Assembly (NCBI RefSeq): GCF_035046485.1
Contig: NC_085137.1
Location: 15,653,346 to 15,717,345, forward strand
Direction: 5' to 3'
DNA from: Aedes albopictus
Taxonomy: Eukaryota > Arthropoda > Insecta > Diptera > Culicidae
DNA: 64,000 bases
This document shows, piece by piece, positions 56,585 to 64,000 of the stretch (position 1 is its first letter; each line of letters opens with the position of its first letter). Both the position numbers and the translations under genes were made by a program. Below the pieces are notes generated by a model. The model made no database searches, was not told the origin of the DNA, and saw nothing but the letters and a program-made list of their open reading frames with translations.

Positions 56585-57045
56585 ATAGGATGCTAGCACA
56601 TGCATGCGATACATCAAAGCGCGGCTCTTTTGATATCCTAATGAATGGCTTGCACGAAAATAGTCTCTCTCTGGTAAAAGTGATAGGTCTTGATTTGGTT
56701 CTGGCCGAGATGGATCTTGAAACAAGCAAAAATGGGTTAGTATTCCTAATCTTTTATTCGGCGTTCACTGGTTTGAGACAGTAAGGACTAGGGTTCCGAT
56801 GCATGGTCAATATCGGTATCACTTCTTGACTATTTCGTTAAGGGATCCGATTTTGACTGAAAAAGGAGCGTGTGAAAAGCGGAACCTATCAAGCAGAATC
56901 CTTCCTTGCGATTAAGTTGAAAATGACTACTGTAACAAAACCGAATACTTTATAACTGCTCAATAGTGATAAAGTAATACCACATGCACTATACAAAGGA
57001 CACGGTATATACCGCAATAGATCAAAATTTAATATTGGTCGCAGT
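56585..57045. other. Repeat relic and spacer, no gene
   Basis: At 56592-56665 the sequence ACATGCATGC...ACATCAAAGCGCGGCTC matches the unit of the array at 60800-61870. The rest is AT-rich with no supported feature. Confidence 0.45.
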
Positions 57046-57476
57046 GGTCATGCCCCGAACAGAGAAAAAAACAGCTTATAAACAGACGCCAGCATGCAGA
57101 ATTAATTATCTGTTGTTCAACCTTTAATCTAAGACATGTTGCCACTATGAGGGGAACTCCATTAAATTGGTCGGACGAAGTTAAGTATCTAGGGCTTTTA
57201 CTAGATAAAAACTTAATTTTTAAAAACCACATAGAAAGTATTCAAACTAAGTGCAATAAATACATTAAGTGTTTATACCCACTTATTAATAGAAAATCAA
57301 AACTTTGTCGCAGAAACAAATTTTTGATTTATAAACAAATTTTCAGACCGACCATGTTGTACGCTGTCCCAATATGGTCAAGCTGTTGTAATACCAGAAA
57401 GAAGCAACTTCAGAGGATTCAAAATAAAATTTTGAAAATGATTCTGAAGTTACCTCCCTGGTATAGCACTAATGAG
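57046..57476 (+). pseudogene. Jockey-like RT C-terminal fragment, part 1
   Basis: The phase runs from QRKKQL near 57060 and includes WSDEVKYLGLLLDKNLIFKN, YKQIFRPTMLYAVPIW and RIQNKILKMILKLPPWY, a thumb and C-terminal signature of Jockey-group RTs. After STNE (57476) the insertion at 57477 breaks the gene; the same protein continues at 60417. The 5' part of the element is absent, so it was truncated before this region. The catalytic core is not in the window. Confidence 0.85.
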
Positions 57477-58305
57477 GAATTCCACGGTGTCATGTCAGTC
57501 GATCCTGAGCGACCATTTCAAAAATATCTGAAACTTTGCACAGTTTTTTAATTTCATATAAATCGCCATTTTTTGATATTAAACCTTCATATTCACTCAC
57601 GACTAACTTTTCAAAAGGGTGTATGCGAAAATAGTTCTAAAATATTCTAAAAGCTGTACAGCAAAAACGGATTGTTCGATTGTTATAAATTTTTCAGCAA
57701 AGTTAGATAACTAAATGATGATTCCTTAGAAAATATACACTGTAAAAAATTTCTTTTTCTACTTTGAAAAAATATGATCTTTGTCACAAAAACTCAAATA
57801 TCTCAAAACCCTATCTTTTTACCAACTTCAATTTTTTAGGGGAAATGGCCCATTATATCAGCTATCTACCATAAAATTTTGGTGATGGTAAACTGATAAA
57901 CAAAAAAGTTATGACATTTCAAACATTTCACAATTTTTACATTTAGTAACAAAAAAAAATTTTTTTCTGTGTAAATTATTTCGAGAATTGTATTTTGATG
58001 CTGATTTTATTGTAAAGGCTACCGCCTGAATTAAACAAGTTGTTTTCATGATACTTTAGTTTGATTATTCGTAATTACTATAGTATCTATTTGAAACTTA
58101 GACGCGACCCAGTGTTGTGATCAAAAATATTGAGATTGTCATACTTTTTATTGTACGTGACTGGTGAAAAAATCCCTTGATAGTGTTGAAAAGCTGTTGA
58201 TTATAAGAAAAATGGAATTGAATTTATTTTTGAGACAAAAGCTGTATAATAAAAGTTTTATATACGCGTATACGTCTAGTTTATCCGCAAAAAAAATCCC
58301 TCTTA

Positions 58306-58526
58306 CACACTTATTTCTAAATTGCCTGATCGGTACTTTTTCGACGAGATTATAACAGCAGTACGATCTCGGTAGTTTCGGTAATCGATTTTACTGAGGC
58401 TCAGTAAAACAACTGTCAAAATCGTATGGAAAAGGTAAACAATGCATTTTTGCTGAACGAGTTCGGTGCTCAGCAGTTTTAATCTCGTCAAAAAATTACC
58501 GAACTCGGTAATCAAAATTAAGTGTG
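58306..58526. mobile_element. 221-bp TA-flanked MITE
   Basis: The ends CACACTTATTTCTAAATTGCC and CACACTTAATTTTGATTACC are inverted and flanked by TA (58304-58305, 58527-58528). GACGAGATTA and GAGTTCGGTA motifs pair inside. It is nested in the element at 57477-60408. Confidence 0.8.
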
Positions 58527-58996
58527 TAGAGAACAGACTTTATGATCGGAAGAATGCGAGTAACTTCAACAACAACAAATGCATAAGAGGTACATACCAC
58601 AGACAAACAGACGAAACGCCTAGAACAATTTTAGTGAAAATTCATCGCCCAGTTCACACTATCACCAGCTGGTGGAAATGTTTCACGAAACACTGCGTTG
58701 TGCAATATCGTCATCAGAAGGCGCTAGTGTGAAACGTCAAACGCAAAGAAAAACGATGGGCGCTCTTCTTGTTATGAAAGCCACAACCAAGATTCAAAAT
58801 GGTCGTTGAAGGCGTGGTCAATGAAAATTTCGCCAGTGTTACGTTTGTTTGTCTGTATACATACCTGACAATGCTCCCGAAAAAAACAAAAAAATACTAC
58901 CGCTATGAATATTAAAAATTGTATAGTAATTTTTTTCTTCAGCCACCAACACCAAACAAGTAAGTTAAAATTAATAAGTGATTTTGTTTATTATAA

Positions 58997-59296
58997 TCTA
59001 ACGAACAAGATGAACAGTCGCTTTCTCAAAGGTCTTCAACTCAACGCTCTCTTGTAGACCGTTTGATGAAAAAAAAATGTTCAAAAGAGTTACGAAATCT
59101 CCCCGAAAGCACCATAGATAAACTGAAAGAGACTGGTTATGCCCAAATGTCCACATTGTGTACAAAATTACGCAATTGCACGTCCTGCCGTCTAGAATTT
59201 GACAAACGAGCCATCTGTATATCATCGGTAAAGCAGGGCGCAGGAAGTTCGAAAACGACAACAACTGAGAAATTGCCATCAGCGACATCTGTTTAA
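58997..59296 (+). CDS. Possible transposase exon, unknown family
   Basis: One phase of 99 codons is open to a stop at 59296 and has protein-like composition. It contains LRNLPESTIDKLKETGYAQM and a CX2C pair (NCTSCRLEF), then a Ser/Thr/Lys-rich end. No ATG opens it; TAA precedes at 58994-58996. A candidate acceptor (AACAG at 59013-59017) with CTAAC upstream could make it a spliced exon. Its place at the centre of a DNA element suggests part of a transposase. I do not recognise the family. A minus-strand frame (58998-59420) overlaps it and looks like a shadow. Confidence 0.45.
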   Translation, partial: SNEQDEQSLSQRSSTQRSLVDRLMKKKCSKELRNLPESTIDKLKETGYAQMSTLCTKLRNCTSCRLEFDKRAICISSVKQGAGSSKTTTTEKLPSATSV

Positions 59297-59566
59297 ACAA
59301 TTTAATTACGCCCCTTTTCAAAAATGCCCTGTAATATTCTTCAACATCTATACCCATTTCAATATTTTTAACGTTGCAAAACACGCTTTCAACATTCATC
59401 TTGAAGAAGAGGGAAAACACTTGTCCTCAAATGTAACAGCAAATTAATGAATAAACGACTAATGCGCGGAGGGCGTGATAAAATCGGAACATTACTGTAC
59501 ATAGTATATTATATGTATATATAATATATAATAAAAACAACTTGTTTTACTCACGCCAAGGCCATT

Positions 59567-60156
59567 AACAATAAAATCAGCATCAAACTTCAATTTCCGG
59601 CCGAAATAATTTACACTAAAAAAAATTAATACTAAATGTGAAAATTGTAAAATGTTTGAATTGTCATAACTTTTTTGTTTATTTTCATGGTAGATTGCTA
59701 ATACAATGGACCGTTTTCTCTAAAAAATTACGTTGGTAAAAAGATAGGGTTTTGAGATATTTGAGTTTTTGTGACAAAAATGATATTTTTTAATGTTAAA
59801 AAGATTTTTTTCACAGTGTATATTTTCTTAGTTATCGCCATTTAGTTATCTAACTTTGCTGAACAATAAAATCAGCATCAAATCGCGATTCCCGGCCGAA
59901 ATAATTTACACAGAAAAAATTTTTTTACTAAATGTAAAAATTGTGAAATTTTTGAAATGTTATAACTTTTTTGTTTATTAGTTTACCATCACCAAATTTT
60001 TATGGTAGATTGCTAAAACAATGGACCGTTTTCCCTAAAAAATTCAAGTTGGTAAAAAGATAGGGTTTTGAGATATTTGAGTTTTTGTGACAAAAATGAT
60101 GTTTTTCAATGATAAAATAGATTTTTTTTCACAGTGTATATTTTCTTAGAAATCAT
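59567..60156. repeat. Two 295-bp direct repeats in the right arm
   Basis: AACAATAAAATCAGCATCAAA begins units at about 59567 and 59862. Each continues through CCGGCCGAAATAATTTACAC, GGTAAAAAGATAGGGTTTTG and TTTCACAGTGTATATTTTC. The left arm has only one copy. Confidence 0.8.
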
Positions 60157-60416
60157 AATTTAGCTATCTAACTTTGCTGAAAAATTCATAACAATCGAAC
60201 AATCCGTTTTTGCTGTGCAGATTTTTGAATATTTTTGAACCATTTTCACATACACCCTTTTGAAAAGTTAGTCGTGGCTCTAAATAAAAATTTTATATCG
60301 AAAAATGGCGATTTAGATGGAACTGAAAAACTGTGCAAAGTTTCAGTTCAATAGAAAATCATGAATTAAAAATTTTCCTTAATTTTGATGCTGTTGCTTG
60401 GAATCGCTCTAATGAG

Positions 60417-60790
60417 TTGCATCAAATTTCTAATATTGAAACATTGGAACAGATGTCAACTAAAATCATTGCAAACTTTCGTCAAAAATCGTTGCAGTCT
60501 TCTATTGCTACGATGAGTTCTTTGTATAATTAGTTTAAGTTAGGTTAGGGTTGGGATAAGTTGAAAAAATGTATTTCTGACATGCCTGCAAAAAATCTTA
60601 ACTGCTACAGCAAATGAAATGTAATATGTTATTAAAAAGTATTGATAATAGCTTAAATTTATTTTACCAAGTTAGGATGATAGTGTGGCTTATAATACAC
60701 AAAACACCTAGTTGAGTTGATGAATTTAAAAATTGATTGAGATACTAATAAAGATTAATAAAAAAAAAAAAAAAATAAAAAATAAAAAAA
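60417..60790 (+). pseudogene. Jockey-like RT end, 3' UTR and poly(A)
   Basis: The frame continues from 57476 as LHQISNIETLEQM and NFRQKSLQSSIATMSSLYN, then stops at 60531-60533. About 220 bp of 3' UTR and an A-rich tail (60758-60800) follow. The order confirms a plus-strand, 5'-truncated Jockey-group element split by 57477-60408. Confidence 0.85.
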
Positions 60791-60799
60791 AAAATTAAA

Positions 60800-61870
60800 A
60801 AACATGCATGCAACATGTGAATTCGCGGCTGTTTAGATAACCCTGTAAGATTTTGCAATAAATAGTTGCAGACCATATCTGGGACAACTGGTAGTGTTCT
60901 GGAACCGGTTCCGGGTGTCGCGCAGAAAGTGGCCGAATGTAAAAGAAAACAAAACCAATATTCGCGACAAATCAAGTACACACTATTTTTATTTCGCTGG
61001 TTTTTGACATGCTGTAAATTCAGCATTCCATCCAGCAAAATATTTTTTGCTGGATCTTCAGTATCGTGTATTGACAGCTTATTTTGCTGATTGACCAGCA
61101 ATTTTGTCCGCGCTCGACTCCAGCTGGAATTTTTTGTTTTTTTTTTCAAATGTTTGCAAAATTTCCAGTTTTATAAATAAATGGAATCTTTGGTAATTTA
61201 CAGCTAGCAAACAATGCTCAAAGACTTGGAATATCCATAAAAGATGCGGTGGCTTACATTTTGTGTTGCAAAGGGCTTTTTTGTTGGAATTCCTTTGAAT
61301 TCTTCGCGATTTACTAAATGTTAAGAAGATGAGTGCGCAACATAATTCCCGGGGAAACTACAAGTGTTTGACACATGACTTGCTGGTAATCAACAATTGC
61401 AATCATTGCTGATTCATCAGTTACCATTACTAATGTTTCAGTAAAATAAAAATTGCTGATTGCATCTCGGCAATTCATATTGCTGGATGAGAAATCGAAA
61501 ATTTGGTGTGTAGCTTTTTAGGTATCCTGATGAACAGTTAACAATAAAAACAATCTCAGATTATACTACTTGGGAAAACTAGTAGTATTCTGGAATCAAT
61601 TCCGGGTGTCCTTCCGGAAGTGGTCGAATGTAGAAGGGAACCGAACCCCACGCATGTGACACATCAAATCGCGGCTTTTTCGATAACCTGATGAACGGTT
61701 TACAGTGTCCCACCGGAAGTGGACAGATATCAAAGTAAACCAAACCCGTGCTTGCGGTACATCAAATTGCTTTTTTGTCAGTAACGATGCACGGATAATA
61801 AGATAATAGACAGATTTCACATAAGTTACTATCGGTAGTGTTACTAGTTCCGGTTAACCTGATGAACAGT
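60800..61870. repeat. Dispersed repeat array (unit about 100 bp)
   Basis: Units such as GGTTCCGGGTGTC, GGAAGTGG(T/A)CGAATGT, CACATCAAATCGCGGC and GATAACCTGATGAAC recur near 60890, 61600 and 61700, with a relic at 56592. The MITE at 60979-61510 lies within one unit. Frames here are not genes. Confidence 0.65.
60979..61510. mobile_element. TA-flanked MITE rich in CAGCAA motifs
   Basis: The ends CACACTATTTTTATTTCG and CACACCAAATTTTCGATTTC are inverted and flanked by TA (60977-60978, 61511-61512). CCAGCAA/TTGCTGG motifs are spread through both arms. Removing it restores the surrounding repeat unit. Confidence 0.8.
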
Positions 61871-61915
61871 AAGCATTAACATTACACAGTAAGAACAGTA
61901 AGCATTAACATTAAC

Positions 61916-62290
61916 ATCTGCAGCTGACTTATTGTTCTTGAGGTGCTGGATAGCATCCTTAACCCTAAAAGGGATACCTTCATGGCCTCAGTTTCGTCAC
62001 CTCGCTGAATGTGTTCCATCAAAGACGAGCTCTGAAAGGCGCCTGGTCTCCAATGGACGCCAGGTATCCCTTTTAGGGTTAAATTATCTGAACGTGGGAG
62101 TTGGCTCGTTATTACTCGCTGCTGTACTAACTTAGTCAGTTCTTTTGCTGCCTTGGTACTCCATGTCTGGGCTCCCCGTACCATTCATCCCTGCAGATTT
62201 CGGCTCGTGGCACGAAGCCTCAATGGGATGCACTGAGCATCTGGTAGAACTTCCACGTTTCTTGTGAACTACACTGTAGCTCCATAATTG
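61916..62290 (-). pseudogene. RTE fragments with a small insertion
   Basis: Two stretches match the RTE RT on the minus strand: 61930-62140 parallels 42070-42150 (GCATCCTTAA...GTGGGAGTTGGCTCG), and 62190-62290 parallels 43297-43390 (ATTTCGGCTCG...GAACTTCC). They are shuffled and short. The first is split by the piggyBac-type MITE. Confidence 0.75.
61963..62078. mobile_element. 116-bp piggyBac-type MITE flanked by TTAA
   Basis: Perfect 17-bp inverted ends CCCTAAAAGGGATACCT are flanked by TTAA at 61959-61962 and 62079-62082. TTAA duplication with a CCCT start is the piggyBac signature. The RTE sequence resumes directly at both sides. Confidence 0.9.
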
Positions 62291-63039
62291 AATGATCTGT
62301 TTCTGTTGTGCTCCGCTACCATCGCGTCTGGGTCTCCTATCCTTACTAATGGTCATTATCGAGCATATTAATTCGATCGCTGACATATGTGCATTTGGTA
62401 ATGTTTGCATAGCAGCTAATTGTACCATCATGACATATTACCATAATATCGTCCATCAGCAACTCCTGCCGCTGACAATGCAATAATCGTATCTCAGTTC
62501 GTTATAACAAGTTTATATTCCATCGCCCATTGACAGGGACTCGGTAACAAATACATTTATGTTTGTTTTCCACCCACAACTGTACGCAAAACTTGAATCG
62601 CATTGGCTGTCTGTGGCAAAACATGCAACTTTTAATCTCTTGCCTTCCTCCGCCCCTTCGAGGTTCGCCCAACAACGCGCTGTTAGATTCACCAACCATT
62701 GCCCGGAGGCCTCCTGCAAATGAATAAATTTTTAATTACTGTCGCTTTGTTTCACTGAATCCCACCACATCATTCAAATGGAAGTTGTAATAATTTCCAA
62801 ACAACTGCAATAAATTTCTGCTCGCCATCCACCCCCTCCACGGGTGCTGTTGTCCTGGATCGTACTTGCACCCGTGTAGCCTGGACGTTGTTGACGGACT
62901 TTTTTATATCTCCGTCAATTCGAAAAATATGTGTCTATTTTGTGGAATCTGTTGGTTTGCTAGGGTCAGATAAAACAATTCGTCCGATTTGAAGGGCTCA
63001 ATAAATAGCGAAATAATAACACCAGCTGTTATAGCAAAA
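62291..63039. other. Unassigned sequence, no gene called
   Basis: Frames of 60-70 residues (62292-62486 plus, 62502-62719 minus) lack motifs. The block 62520-62720 has balanced composition and could be ancestral. No transposon ends were found. Confidence 0.4.
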
Positions 63040-63420
63040 ATATTGTTCGTTGGTCGGTTGAAAAAGGTGCGGGGCCCGAATAGTCGAAGCGGTAAACGTT
63101 CAACAAGGCTGGATTCGATTCCCGTTTGCTCCAGAAACGTTTCGGGAAGGAAATTATCTGATTGATTTATCTTTATTTGAGAGACTTTCAGCCCTTGGCT
63201 GGTTCGTCTCCGGGGAAGGAAATATTTTTCTTGGGTATACAGTATCTGCCATGTACATACAAAAAAAAATACCTTTCAGCCTATAACTTTGCTGGGGTTG
63301 ATCATAGAACATTTTTTCTGAGAAGCAGACAACGCCTCAGTTGAGACGTGACACCAAGAAGATGCTAATGGGTGTCCGGCAGATCGATCACAATATAAAA
63401 GGGTATTTTATCCAATAATT
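63040..63420 (+). mobile_element. tRNA-related SINE-like sequence
   Basis: TAGTCGAAGCGGTAAACG (about 63081) resembles an A box and GGATTCGATTCCCG (63112-63125) a pol III B box, with tRNA-like spacing. The arrangement recalls the Feilai-type SINEs of Aedes. The downstream part has AAGGAAAT-type repeats (63147-63215). The limits are not defined. Confidence 0.55.
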
Positions 63421-63485
63421 CACTGAACTCTAGGTAGTGGGCCTAAATTGTAGGCCCCACTGCATGGCCGAAACCTGCCGAGGAG

Positions 63486-63998
63486 ATGCGGCTCAAAAAG
63501 CGTCCGGCAGAGGCGGTTGAACCGCCACAGAAGAAAAAAGGGACGGACAGCGCGAGTAATCAGGCTGCCAAGCCTGTTGCGATACGTGCAAGAGACATGG
63601 AAACCGAGCCCCAAAAGGTCTACTCTAAGAGAAAGGGTGGCCAACCGGACCAAGGAAAGGAGAACCCTTGGATCACGGTTGGAAAGAAGAAGGTAGTGAC
63701 AAAAGTGAAGTCAGACTGCAAACGGTAACGGAGCGACCCACGAAAAGACACCTCATACAAGGCGCTAGCACAGGAGGTATTGGGCGAAAAAGTGCATGTG
63801 AGAGCCGTAACGGCGGAGGCGACTCGCCAGTGTAGAAACCTTGATGGGACCACCGACGCAGGAGAGCTCGCAGTCGCACTTAAATACCAGTGCCAGATAG
63901 ACGTACCAAGTGCATCTATCCGCCTGCGAAAGGGTACGCAGATCGCCACGATCAAGTTCCCCGTACGGGAGGTGAACAAGGCGTCAAGATCAATGTAG
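63486..63998 (+). pseudogene. R1-like ORF1 (gag-like), start of another element
   Basis: One phase starts at ATG 63486, has an in-frame TAA at 63726-63728, resumes, and ends at TAG 63996-63998. The first part is Lys/Glu-rich and basic (PPQKKKGTDSASNQ); the second reads LGEKVHVRAVTAEATRQCRN and VPSASIRLRKGTQIATIKFP, typical of ORF1 proteins from mosquito R1-clade elements. Near 63980 another phase gives the expected continuation, so a frameshift is likely. The element leader begins near 63425 with a GGGCCTA...TAGGCCC hairpin. The rest lies outside the window. Confidence 0.75.
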
Positions 63999-64000
63999 AC

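Larger units (their letters stand above)
57477..60408. mobile_element. 2.9-kb DNA element inside the Jockey fragment
   Basis: CTAATGAG is duplicated at 57469-57476 and 60409-60416, and the Jockey protein reads on correctly across a single copy. Inverted arms pair from CTGAAACTTTGCACAGTTTTT (about 57530) inwards over roughly 500 bp, with the right arm partly duplicated (295-bp period, 59567-60156). The outermost 50 bp pair poorly, apart from ATTCCA at each end. The interior holds a short MITE (58306-58526) and a possible transposase exon (58997-59296). An 8-bp duplication fits hAT- or P-like types; the family is open. Confidence 0.75.

Noticed and set aside
59063..59420. Minus-strand 140-residue protein
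   Set aside because: It overlaps the better plus-strand frame and its composition looks like an antisense shadow.

Overview
This window looks like repeat-dense, intergenic or intronic DNA of a culicine mosquito, most likely Aedes. The sequence shows Ty3/Gypsy, LOA/Lian-like, RTE/JAM1-like, CR1-like, R1-like and Jockey-like retroelements, many TA-flanked fold-back MITEs, tRNA-like SINE sequence and AT-rich spacer. The species assignment is inference from this mix. I found no convincing host protein gene, tRNA, rRNA or CRISPR array, so the window is best read as a stratigraphy of nested transposons and satellites.

Layout: 120-2170 is a degenerate short-period repeat. 2211-7723 is a minus-strand Ty3/Gypsy element with 143-bp LTRs and a 5-bp target duplication; its 3' end carries a plus-strand, ORF1-only 'half-LINE' with a PHD finger. 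8290-9240 holds broken R1/RTE pieces and a MITE with a tRNA-like core. 9680-14520 and 17040-17400 are a 12-bp satellite, interrupted at 14534-17025 by a long-TIR DNA transposon with a decayed, unclassified DDE-type transposase. 18032-22567 is a cluster of fold-back elements, one of which contains a 136-bp tandem array. 24893-30172 holds a MITE and a nearly intact LOA/Lian-like non-LTR element bounded by an unusually long 161-bp direct repeat. 31346-34888 is a satellite of about 160 bp, interrupted by two fold-back MITEs. 34989-36262 is a candidate solo LTR. 37217-38297 and 39296-39698 are MITEs; the second is a perfect hAT-type palindrome.

The core of the right half is a nested stack. A minus-strand RTE element (40712-56008) is split by a CR1-like element (about 43560-54576) and by a MITE (42200-43210). 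The CR1-like element is itself split by an R1-like element (45708-48576) and by a 2.3-kb fold-back element (49746-52034). At 56008 a second RTE 5' end sits head-to-head with the first. Further right, a Jockey-like 3' end is split by a 2.9-kb DNA element (57477-60408). A dispersed repeat array, a 116-bp piggyBac-type MITE (TTAA-flanked), a tRNA-related SINE and the start of another R1-like element close the window.

Almost all reading frames belong to mobile elements or to satellites whose period is a multiple of three. No joint host pathway is visible. Autonomous machinery (endonuclease, reverse transcriptase, RNase H, integrase, transposase) is present but broken in most copies; the R1-like RT and the two PHD-finger ORF1 proteins are the largest uninterrupted frames.
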